Below, one piece after another: positions 9,163-21,100 of a stretch of DNA of 64,000 bases (position 1 is the first letter of the stretch; each line of letters starts with the position of its first letter). The notes below the pieces were generated by a model. It was not told the origin of the DNA and searched no databases. It worked only from the letters and a program-made list of their open reading frames with translations. The stretch is from Zonotrichia leucophrys gambelii (lineage: Eukaryota > Chordata > Aves > Passeriformes > Passerellidae). Location: assembly GCF_028769735.1 (NCBI RefSeq), contig NC_088178.1, forward strand, positions 6,576,001 through 6,640,000. Reading direction: 5' to 3'. The translations under genes and the position numbers were made by a program.

Positions 9163-12100
9163 CTGAAAGGAAGAGAGGTCAGCATTAAATTCCAGAAACT
9201 ACATTTAATTCTTAATGGGAAGAATTCACAAATTCAAGCCTGCATTTTAGTGTCACTTAGGCCTGGATAACAGATTTACTGTTCCATGTGCATATAGGGA
9301 GCTGACAGGCTCCAACAATAAATTTCTGTCCTCAGCTTTATTTTTCAGGTGTCCTTGGTTGCAGTAAGTTTTATGACATTGCTAATAATTAAACCTGTCC
9401 CAGGAGCAGGGAAGAATGTTCTTGTGTTGCTAGAACACAGAAATAGTCTTAAGAATTTGGAAATCAAACTACATCCACAACAATCCTGCATTCACTACAG
9501 AAGTGGGAAGTCTATAGTCCCTGAGTGTGAATGGGCCTGTGAGGCTTATTCCTCCAAGGTGAGGAATTGGATCCTACTGACAGGGACTTTAGTAGCCTGT
9601 ATTTGAGTATAGCTTGTTCTTAGAGCTATTTAGTTTTCTGAAAACTGAGGAATGCTTATATGGAATCCTGGCTGGGGGAATGAGTCTACCTAATCTAGGA
9701 TCATAAGTATTTTTTTTTTGAGGTAAGTCAAATGGTTTATCTCCCTCCTTTTTGTGTTTTGTCAGAAACATAGTTCCATAGAAACCATTTAAATACTTGC
9801 TGTGATCCAAAGACTTTGGTCTATCATTAACATAATCCTTCTTTTAAGGTTTGTCTCTTTACAAGGCTGAACTCCTGGCAATGCATTCCCCAACTGGCTC
9901 CTTTGAACCTCTGTATTTCATTGCTGCACCTTGTCCTGATTTTTAATAGAAACATCTCTTGATTATGGACAGTATTTTAATTCTCAGGACTTTTTAGTAG
10001 TGCTGAAAGCAGTAGCACAAGTGATAACGGGAGCTTCTTCCCTACCCCGTATCTTTTGAGATCTGTAGTGATGTGCTTTGGTTTTACTTACTGTAAGAGA
10101 AGGCGTAGTAGTCGTAGCCATCGGGCTTGTTCTGGTTGGGTATGGAGAGAGTTGAGTGGACAACCTTGGGGAGCCCTCTCCAGTACGTTGTCATTTGGAT
10201 TTCCTTGCGCAGAACTCCTGCAAGCAAAAGGAACCCTCCGTGAGCAGCTGTGTCCTCTACACCCATTAAAACCTTCCAAACACAAAGCTGTGCCAGCACC
10301 TACAGAGGTGAAAGCACCTGTGTAAGAGAGCCTGAGTGTCCCCTTACCAGAGGGGTGGGGGTTGATCCTGACAGTGCGGATGACGGTCGGCATTCGCACC
10401 GCACGCTGGAAGCGCCGCCGGATGACAATTCTGGGGACAAAGGCTGGGTATCTGATGGTGACCTGGGGTCTTCTTTGACACTTCTTGGCTGGCTCTTGTC
10501 TGTACACGTACTGCTGCATGTTCCCATCTAAAACACACATTTGTTTTGTTAGTTTTAAAAAAATAAATCAATCCCCCCCAAAAAAGCACCCAACTTGATC
10601 AGGTATGAAAATGTCTTTATATTCCTATCACACACAAGGAATCAATTACAACATTCTTGTGGTGGCTGTACAGCCCACGGACCATTCATGTAAGATAAGG
10701 AAATTACTTTAAAATAGGAAATCAGAATAGAGATGGAAATTTCCACACATAGTTATGAGCTAGCCAGATTAAAGCCTTCGCTTCTCTAATTAACTTGAGA
10801 CTAAAATAGCTTTACACCAGATAAAACTTATTTCAATGTTCAGCCACTACAGGGCTGGATTCCTGGATTCTCACCCTTACAGATCTGGTTTAAAATGCAC
10901 TGAAAGACATCCAAGTTCTAGTACAAGTTTTTTAAAACTTCAGGCTATTTTTGAGCACCTGGAACACTGGCATCATTTGTGTTTCTGTGTTTGAAAGAAA
11001 TAAGTCTTGGGTCAAGAGAAACAGCGTTTTATTTCTGATCAAGGCAATTCAAGCCCCTCTTGATGTTCCCTAACTTCAGGAATACAAGACATACCTCTTT
11101 TGATAAAATAAACAGATTCTGGTCTGGTGTTGTATCTTGCCACAGGGAGGGTTGCTACTATTCTCCCACTTAGCCCTGCAAATCCAGTTGCGAGAGGTTT
11201 GGGATAGCCATTATCCATAACACCATTAGTGAAGCGCCAGTACAGGGGACCCTGAGCATTTAAGAGAAAAAAAAAAAAAAGAGCTTCAGAGGAAGTTAAT
11301 TCCTGGTTATTCAACTGCAAAACAAACATGAAGAATAATCCATAAATAAGCACTAGCACTTTGATAGCTACATTGTAAATCTGACTGGAATCACTCCTAC
11401 ATCCATACAAATGGGTTAAAACTACTACAACTTCATAAAGTACCTCCTGCAGCCCTATAACCTTGGAGTAGGGCGAGTGTATTTTAGAAGCTAATTTTTA
11501 AGAGAGGGTTGCTGAAAAAGGGGTTTCCTTTATAAATTCTTAAATTTTCATAGATATAACAAGTAGCTTGAATTCCAGGACTGAGTGATTTATTGGGAAG
11601 TAACTGCATAACAGCTTTAATGCGGCATGGGCATTTAATTAGCATTCTATTTCAGGTTCGGAAACATACTAGAAATCATTTTAGGCAATCTTTCCCCAAT
11701 TTCCAATCTGAACCTCCCCTGGTGCAACCTAAGGCCCTTTCTCATCCTGTTATTGTTGCCTGGGAGCAGAGCCCGACTCCCCCCAGCTGTCCCCTCCTGT
11801 CTGGGAGTTGTGCAGAGCCACAAGGTTCCCCTGAGCCTCCTTTTCCCCCAGCTGAGCCTCCCCAGCTGCTTCTCATCAGCCTCGCCCCATCGTGCCGGCC
11901 GGGACCACTCCCACCTTGATGAAGAAGGTTTTTCCATCGCAGTTGCACCTGGAGAAGACGGAGTCGATGGGCGAGGGGATGCCCCAGCCGTCGGTGATCC
12001 GGCGCGGGTTGGTAGTCGGCGGGCTCCGGCCGTTCAGCAGCCAGTAATAGTGACCTGGAGAGGGGGACAGGCGTGAGGGGCACCGGGGACAGCGAGGGAC

Positions 12101-15100
12101 ATCGTTGTCCTGCACCGGGGACAGCGCCGTCCTGCCCCGGGGGACGAGGCTGAGCCGGCCCCATGAGGGATCTGAGGGGACGGACGCGGCTCGGGAGAGT
12201 TTCGTGAGGGGTGAGTGGCACCGGGGCGAGTGAGGGAGGAAAAAGGAGGAGGAAGAGAGACGGGGTAGGTGAAGGAGGAGGAAGAGGTGACAGTGAAGGA
12301 TTGAGTTCGGGAAAGGTGAGGGAGAAGGAGGCTGAGGCAGGTGAGGGAGGAGCTGTGCGGGGGAAGAAGGAGGGCCGGGGCCGGAGCTGGAGCCGGTGTA
12401 GGAGGAGCGGGGCCACGCCGGGACAGGTGGAGGATGTTCGGAGCGCTCTCACCTCGGAAGACGGCCAGGGTGCCATTGGGCAGGGCCACCATGCCGTCCG
12501 CTGGCTTGCCGCTGCACAGGTCCTTCTCGTCGTTCCTCTCTGTAAAACACAGCCAGGTGGGTTTGTTTAAGGTTCCACAAGAACGGCCTTAGCTTTCCCC
12601 TCGGCCCCGCTGGTGGGCCAGGGATTAATTCCATATCGGGGAAGTGATATCGGGAAGGTCGGCTCTGGTGCTGTGGCCCCGGCAGTGCCGAGTGACCAGG
12701 TGTGGGTGTCTTTGCTTATTGCCACCTAAGTACCTGTAATTCAGGAAAACACCTACAAACACCTCGTGTGCTACATGCTCTAGGATTTTATTGTTCCTTT
12801 AAGCTACTTTAGCGGCTTCTCTTCCTTCTTGTTATTTCTTTTTTTAAAAAAAAAGCATTTATGCTTTTTTTCAGTTAAATATATATATGCAGTTAAATTT
12901 GAAGGAAGGATGAATCTTATTTAGACTGAATTTCAAGTATTTTCCATCTAAACCCCCAGTTTTTTCCCCAAAATATCTTTCAGTATCTGATTCAAAAATT
13001 GCCCAAGAACCTGCAGGCTATGTCTGATTAAAATAAAGAAAGGGCTGTGGCAAAAAGCAAGACAAGAGAGTTCTTGTCTCTTTTATATGATATTTTTAGT
13101 ACATGGCTACGAAATACCAGGTTAGGTACCATGAGTACATGGCTACGAAATACCAGGTTAGGTACCATGCAGCCTGACTTCTAGCAATTTTTTCATGGGA
13201 TTTAGAAATTTGTCATCTTTTTCCTTGACTTTTTGTCTGTTTGCATCTTTTACAATAGCAAACAGGAGGAGAAACTTATAGCAAACAATTTTCAGTATGA
13301 CCAATTACTGAAACCAATTATTGTAGATTGTGTTCTAAACTACCTAGAGGATTTAATTAACTCCACAGCTGCTGATGCTTTCGTACCTGCTGGAATGCAC
13401 TTACCTGGTGTTTCTCCAGGGAACATTGGCAGGTCCCCAACTTGTATTAAAGGCTTGTTTATCTCGGGCTCTTCTTTTGCTGGCAGAGTTTCAGGTTCAG
13501 TTGGATGAGGTTCTTCTGCAGCCTCAGTGACCTCCTGGAAATGTATTGTTGGCTTGGATGTCCCATTAGACACAAGATACATTTCTTCTATTGTGTCCTT
13601 TTTGTCCCTTGTTGTGGTTTCTTTGGTAACTGTAGTTACCTCTTCTTTGGCAGTACCAGGGGCCTTTTCAGTGACATCTTCCATTTCTTTTTCAGGTGTG
13701 GTGCCCATTTCTTTAATGGTTGTTTCCTCTTTTTTACCGGCTGTTGTCATCTCCACAATAACACAAGCAGCACCTGGGCTCTCTTTGTCTGCTGCTGGCC
13801 CAGCCTGCTCAGTGTCTGTAGCTGTCTCTTTTTCTTTTGGTGTTACAGCCTCACTGGGCTGAGGAGTTGAATCTTCCTCGATGGTTGTTACCAGCACAGT
13901 GTGACTGGGCAAGGGAGCTGTGGCTGCTGTTGTTGCAGTCTTGGTGTCTGTAGAAGTTGTTTCTGATTCAGTTGCTGCAGTGACAGGATCCTTGGCCGTA
14001 GGAGCTGCATTTGGAACATCATCCATACCTTTAGGAGAATCACCTGCTTTAGCTGTTGTCACCATAGCTACAGTAACTGTGTCTTTCCCAGTTGCAGCTG
14101 TGAAAATGTCTTTAAGCAGAGTAGTTCTGTCTTTCTTTGGTGTTGTTGTCTCCTTGATCTCCATTGTGGTATCTGAAAGCATTGTCCCTGCCCCAGTTGT
14201 GGGGGAGTCCTTCCCAACTGTTGTGGGTGCAGCACTACTCGGAGAAGCCGTGACTTTAGTGGCCTCAGGGGCAGCAGGGGTGGGTGGGGAGTCAGCATCC
14301 TCTGCTTCAGGGGTGGTGGGAGAGTCTGCCTTGGTTGTAGGTTCTTCTGCAGTTGTTTCTTCAGGTTTAGGGGTAGTGGGAGAGTCTGCCATTGTTGGCT
14401 CCTCTGGGGTTGTCTCTTCTGGTTTAGGAGTTGTGGGCTCCTCTGGGGTCGTCTCCTCTGGTTTGGGAGTTGTGGGCTCCTCTGGGGTCGTCTCCTCTGG
14501 TTTGGGAGTTGTGGGCTCCTCTGGGGTCGTCTCCTCTGGTTTAGGAGTTGTGGGCTCCTCTGGGGTCGTCTCTTTTGGTTTGGGAGTTGTGGGCTCCTCT
14601 GGGGTCGTCTCCTCTGGTTTAGGAGTTGTGGGCTCCTCTGGGGTCGTCTCTTTTGGTTTGGGAGTTGTGGGCTCCTCTGGGGTCGTCTCCTCTGGTTTGG
14701 GGGTTGTGGGCTCCTCTGGGGTTGTCTCCTCTGGTTTGGGGGTGGTGGGCTCCTCTGGTGTTGGTGTTGTTGGTTCCTCTGGGGTTGTCTCTTCTGGTGT
14801 TGGTGTTGTTGGTTCTTCTGGGGTTGTTTCCTCTGGTGTTGGTGTTGTCGGCTCCTCTGGAGTTGTTTCTTCTGGCGATGGTGTGGTTGGTTCCTCTGGG
14901 GTTGTTGTCTCTTCTGGTGGGGGGGTTGTTGGTTCCTCTGGGGTTGTCTCTTCTGGTTTAGGAGTTGTCGGCTCCTCTGGTGTTGGGGTTGTTTCCTCTC
15001 GTGGGGGGGTTGTCTCCTCTGGTGTTGGTGTTGTTGGTTCTTCTGGGGTTTTCTCCTCTGGTGGTGGTGTTGTTGGCTCCTCTGGTGGGGGGGTTGTTTC

Positions 15101-18100
15101 CTCTGGTGGGGGGGTTGTCTCCTCTGGTGGTGGTGTTGTTGGTTCCTCTGGGGTTGTCTCTTCCGGTTTAGGAGTTGTTGGTTCGTCTGGGGTTGTTGTC
15201 TCTTCTGGAGGGGGGGTTGTCTCTTCTGGTGGGGGTGTTGTTGGTTCCTCTGGAGTGGTCTCTTCTGGTGCTGGTGTTGTCGGCTCCTCTGGTGGGGGGG
15301 TTGTCTCCTCTGGTGCTGGTGTTGTTGGTTCCTCTGGGATTGTCTCTTCTGGTTTAGGAGTTGTGGCCTCCTCTGGAGTTTTGTCCTCTGGTGGTGGTGT
15401 TGTCAGCTCCTCTGGGGTTGTCTCCTCTGGTGGTGGTGTTGTTGGTTCTTCTGGGGTTGTTGTCTCCTCTGGTGCTGGTGTTGTTGGTTCCTCTGGGGTT
15501 GTCTCTTCTGGTGGAGGGGTTGTTGGTTCCTCTGGGGTTGTCTCCTCTGGTGCTGGTGTTGTTGGTTCCTCTGGGGTTGTCTCCTCTGGTGGGGGTGTTG
15601 TTGGTTCCTCTGGTGCTGGTGTTGTCGGCTCCTCTGGGGTTGTCTCCTCTGGTGCTGGTGTTGTTGGTTCCTCTGGGGTTGTCTCCTCTGGTGCTGGTGT
15701 TGTCGGCTCCTCTGGGGTTGTCTCCTCTGGTGGGGGTGTTGTCGGTTCCTCTGGGGTTGTCTCCTCTGGTGCTGGTGTTGTTGGTTCCTCTGGAGTTGTT
15801 TCCTCTGGTGCTGGTGTTGTCGGCTCCTCTGGAGTTGTCTCCTCTGGTGCTGGTGTTGTTGGCTCCTCTGGAGTTGTCTCCTCTGGTGCTGGTGTTGTTG
15901 GTTCCTCTGGGGTTGTCTCCTCTGGTGCTGGTGTTGTTGGTTCCTCTGGAGTTGTTTCCTCTGGTGCTGGTGTTGTTGGTTCCTCTGGGGTTGTCTCCTC
16001 TGGTGCTGGTGTTGTTGGCTCCTCTGGAGTTGTCTCCTCTGGTGCTGGTGTTGTTGGTTCCTCTGGAGTTGTCTCCTCTGGTGCTGGTGTTGTTGGTTCC
16101 TCTGGAGTTGTTGTCTCCTCTGGTGGGGGAGTTGTTGGTTCCTCTGGGGTTGTTGTCTCCTCTGGTGTGTTCTTGGTGGGAGTTGTTGGTTCCTCTGGTT
16201 GTCTCTTGTGTGGTGTTGTTGGCTCCTCTGGAGTTGTCTCCTCTGGTGCTGGTGTTGTCGGCTCCTCTGGAGTTGTCTCCTCTGGTGCTGGTGTTGTCGG
16301 CTCCTCTGGAGTTGTCTCCTCTGGTGCTGGTGTTGTTGGTTCCTCTGGAGTTGTCTCCTCTGGTGCTGGTGTTGTTGGTTCCTCTGGAGTTGTCTCCTCT
16401 GGTGCTGGTGTCGTTGGTTCCTCTGGGGTTGTTGTCTCCTCTGGTGGGGGAGTTGTTGGTTCCTCTGGGGTTGTTTCCTCTGGTGCTGGTGTTGTTGGTT
16501 CCTCTGGGGTTGTCTCCTCTGGTGGGGGAGTTGTTGGTTCCTCTGGGGTTGTCTCCTCTGGTGCTGGTGTTGTTGGTTCCTCTGGGGTTGTCTCCTCTGG
16601 TTTAGGAGTTGTTGGTTCCTCTGGGGTTGTCTCCTCTGGTGCTGGTGTCGTTGGTTCCTCTGGGGTTGTTGTCTCCTCTGGTGGGGGAGTTGTTGGTTCC
16701 TCTGGGGTTGTCTCCTCAGGCGTGGGGCTGGTGAGGGGCTCGCTGTCGGTTGCTGCCGCCTCAGTGGCGTCAGGGGTTGGGTCCTGTGTTGGGGGCAGGT
16801 CAGTTGGGTCCATTTCAGTCAGTGGCTCCTCTGTGGCATCAGGGGTCACATCTTCTGTTGTGTCTGGAGTGGGAGGCTCAGCTTCGGTCGCTGGTTCCTC
16901 TGTGGCCTCGGGGGTTGTCCCTGCAGGTTCTGTGGTTGGGGCAGGAGTGGTCACTGGGATTTCAGGATCTACAGAACAAATACAAATTCGGTTCAGCCAT
17001 TGGAATTGCCATGCAGGTTGGTATTGCCTATAATTGTATTACACCCATGAGCTATAGGTGCTTCCTTTGGAATAGCAAGTCCTTTTTTATCTGCCAAACT
17101 CACCTGGCCCAGGTGAAATGGGAGTTCCTTTTGTGTGCATGCGACTTTGCAGCACTCTGCTCAGTTTTAGGTGATCCCTTTTGGCTGACCTGGCGCTGCC
17201 CCAGGTTCAGGGTTTAGTTTGGTGCTTGTAGGAGCTGCCTGGGGTTTCCTGCTGCTTTCATGGAAAGGAAGCCACTTTGAAAAATAGTCCTTCTAACAGA
17301 ACACTTCCCTTCTCAGTCTGTAATTTTGATTTATTCCACTGCCCTACATTATAACCTAGTCTGCACCAACAACCTGGAGGTAGGGAAGTAGGATGAAAGT
17401 CATTCCTGAACACAGAGCCCTGAATGCGTGTTGTGCTGTATCTTTGTTCCTTGGGTTGTTTTCCTCATTGTGATGTATGGATTTAAGGCTCTCCTTACTT
17501 GTATTTATAGTTACATTGATATAAGTCAAATTGTTATTCAGCAAGAATAACAGTAAATGCTTCTGTATTTCAATCTCTCCCTAAGTATTCTCTCTCTGAG
17601 ATTTTGCAGATTAGTTCTGCAATCAGAAATGTTGTGTGTTTAGTATGAGCAGAACATTGCAGAGTAGGTTTCACTCCCATCCCATGTATCTGAAATACCA
17701 TAAGCCAGCTGGGATCCTGTTAATGGTTATTTGAATTTCCCTAATTTTCTTTCATTTAACCCACTATAAGGTTTTTAGGGTTCTTGGAGGGTTCTTTTTT
17801 TGTTTTTGTTTTTTTTTTTGTTTTGTTTTGTTTTTTGTAAGAGGAAATTTGAACAGCAGAAAAAAAGTACTCCAAATCTAAAACAAAAAAGAATAAGAGG
17901 GTGGTAGGATTAAAGTATTGACTGACTTCTAGTGTCTTTTCAATTGTACTTCAAGTTCAAGCTGGCCTCCTGAGTTATCACTTCAAATGCTGGAACACAT
18001 TACCAAAGAACACAGGAAAGCAGCATATTTTCCAGTCAGAATAAATAAATAAATGTGTTCTCTGAAGCAGCATAAGGCTGGCTTGATTGAAGCTAGAGAA

Positions 18101-21100
18101 ACCTGCTAGGACATTTTCCTGTGCTGCCAGTTCACCACTGTCCCACCCTTCCTGTTCCAGCCATGGATGCTGTCCAAGACTGACAATGGTCTGTACCCTG
18201 TGTTTGGAGGATGTGTGACAATCCAGTAGAGACACAGGAGACATCACCTCTCTGCACCATCTGTGCTGAGTGAACTCTCCAAAGTCCTGAGGGCTCGGTG
18301 AGGTAATCAGTTTATAAACCAAGTGCTTCCAAGCTTGCTAACTGTCTGGTAATGTCTAGGATCAGCTTTCTATTTCCAGAGCAGGAAAATGGTCTTTCAT
18401 TTTCCTTCAGGTAACACCCATCCTGGTGCATCCATATACTTGCCTACCTTCCACAGCTTCCTCTGGTGACTCTTCCTCATCTGTGGAGGACCTTTTAGAT
18501 TTGTTGTCTGGAGGAGTCTCTGGGGTTGGCTTTTCTGTGTGTGCTGAAAGAGAGAAGTGCTCCCATTAACAGATTATTTTCGCTTTATAGGTGCTTGGTG
18601 TCAGCTGTATAAGAGTGATTACAAAATTTCAGTGACCCTCTTTCACTTAAAACTAAGTATCTTTTAATTTACAGGATAATTTACACAATTATTTGTGTGA
18701 AAAAGAGCAAAAATACCCTTTTGATCCTGAAATGTTTCATAACAGATGGAAGCAATATTTTTCCCAGAAGTTTGAGGTGAGGCATTATTAGCTAATGGTA
18801 ATTTTGAGGTGGGAAAAGAACTGAATTCTGGGCAGACCTTATGTTCTGAAAATTTGTTGGTTTTTTTTTTTTCACTACAGATGACTTTATACTACTTGAC
18901 TTTCACTACAGATAACTAACTGTTGTGGAAATAGGAGAGCTGTCACGTTAGCCAAGAATTTATTTGGATCTCCTTGCAGCTCTTCAGATGTGATAATTCT
19001 ACACAAGCGATTGTTTTGGGAAGACTTTTTAAAAGAAATGGTTTCCCTGAAGGAGACAGGCATGGACCAAGGAAAAGAGACAAAGCAGGCATGGACCAAG
19101 GAAAAATACATGGGTATTAAGCTAACTTCTAGTAGGATGAGTTTTAGGAAAAATAGGAGGTTGTGTTCAGATTTTTCAGCTGTGAAGAGAGAATGGGAAT
19201 TCAGTTGCATCCAGTAAGAGCCAGAAAATATTTTGTAATTAATTGTTGGCCAAATTGTACGACTGGAAATGAGCTACTGGCATAGCCTTGTAGAAGGAAC
19301 TTGTTAGTTGTGAAGGAAATGTGATGGAGCTCAGGGAACTGGCCAAATTGTTTTGATCCAGCCAAGGGAGCTGGTAACTGCCAGAGGTGTGTGTAATCAG
19401 CTTTTTACAAAAGGAATGGGATTTTTGTCTCCAAGGGATGACCATTGTGTCCAAAGATTTACTTTCACAGCAAGCTAGTGCTCGAAGCAAGGAAGGTCGG
19501 GTATTGCATTATATCCTGAAACATTTATTGAGGAAGAGAGAGAAATTGTTGTAGTTGAAGCTGAATGACTCCTTTGGAAGCCAATTTTTGGGGAGGGGAA
19601 TGTTTTGGTTATGTGTGTACATGTATTCAGGGATTAAAGAGCTTCTGGAGAGCAGGGAAGTTTACAGTGAGCTCTGGCTATGCATCGAACACTTGCCTTT
19701 ACTGTACAGAAAAAATTGTTCAGAGGATGCTGAAACAGCAAATTTATTCCAAGAGGTTTAACAGGTTTCTCAGTTATTCACACATAACATAAATAGTAAA
19801 ATACTGAGTACAGTGGTTTGGGGGATTTCTGCACGATTTTTTGACAAAAAAATGGTAGCAAAGTTTAGTACAATACAGAAGAAATTCTTTAAGATTAGGA
19901 ACAGTTGATTAATTCTTCATTCTATTTTAACTGAAGAAGTGAAATGGTTTAACAATGTTTTGTGAGTGTTTGGGTGTGATAAACTCAGCAGAAAGAGGGA
20001 AATATTAAGCAGCCTCATAAGCAGCAAATTCACCTCAATATGCTTCCAAGACCCTTCTCTAGACAGTCAAAAATGTTGGATACAGACTCTATTTCAGCCT
20101 AAATTACTGTGCAGTTGTGCAGCCAAGCCAGGCCACTACCCCAGCACTTGGGTGAAGAGAACCAAATTATAATTGTGACTTGTGTGTTACACTGCAGGCT
20201 TTGGGAATTGGCTGCCTTGGAGGTGGGCTGCTCTGTGGATGCAGTGACCTCGTGCCAAGCCATATTTGTCAAGTGTGTTGACAGAAATTAATGTAGGTCT
20301 TTAGGTACCAGAAAGTTTAAGGACATGATGGAATTAAACATATTCTGTTGGGTTTTTTTAGAGTTCATTTGCTGGTGTCCTTAAAGCTACATGAGGGCGG
20401 GACTGCACCTCCAGATCTGTGCTTTTGTGCTCAGCTGAAACCCCACCAGGCTCTGCAGAAAAGGACAGAACAAAAGAAGTGACTGATTCTGCCCTGGACT
20501 GAACTTGCAGCTTAAAGGTAAAATGTGTGTTTTCTTGAATCTTTTCTTGCTACACTGTGAACATGTGACATCCAGTTCCTTCCTTGTGCCCAACAAGATG
20601 GGTTTCTGTGTTGGGCTGCTCCTCCCACATTGGATTTGAGATGGGGAGAATCTAGGATGTGCATCTCTAATATGCTGCCAGTGACTGCTTTTGGTGGCCC
20701 CAAGCAAGTGATCTGGAGGTCCAGGTAGTGCTATCCTAAGGCACAGAGTAGCCATTCCCCACTTTTGGATGGGGGAGGATTTTAAGGGGGTTGAACCTCC
20801 CACCTTGTTTTTATAAGAGGAACTCAGCATTTTACTGCAATTTATTTATTCATCTGCCTAGTGGAAAAGGCCCTGGGGGTGCTGGTGCTAAATGTGAGCC
20901 AGGTGTGCCCAGGTGGAGCAGAGGCCAGTGGCCCCTGGGCTGTGCCAGCCCTGGTGTGGGCACAGGCCCAGGGCAGTGGCTGTGCCCTGTGCTGGCCCTG
21001 CTGAGGGACCTCGAGTGCTGTGTCCAGTTCTGGCCCTCATGGCCAGAGACACCTTGAGGGGCTGGAGCGTGTCCAGGGAAGGGAACAGAGGTGGGGAAGG

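Noticed and set aside
11742..12476. 244-codon minus-strand ORF spanning two hemopexin exons
   Set aside because: It reads through an intron and into CR1 in a frame different from PRG4. The spliced exons explain the coding content.
15361..16605. 414-codon Leu/Val-rich plus-strand ORF
   Set aside because: Another frame of the same repeat array; its hydrophobic composition is a by-product of the repeat.
14397..16727. Regular repeats with a 39-bp period considered as a CRISPR array
   Set aside because: The units are directly adjacent, with no unique spacers. They are protein-coding repeats in a vertebrate gene.
13920..17033. 1037-codon plus-strand ORF of Val/Gly/Ser repeats
   Set aside because: It is the exact antisense of the PRG4 mucin repeats, with no splice-supported gene structure. 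It exists only because the 39-nt unit has no antisense stops.
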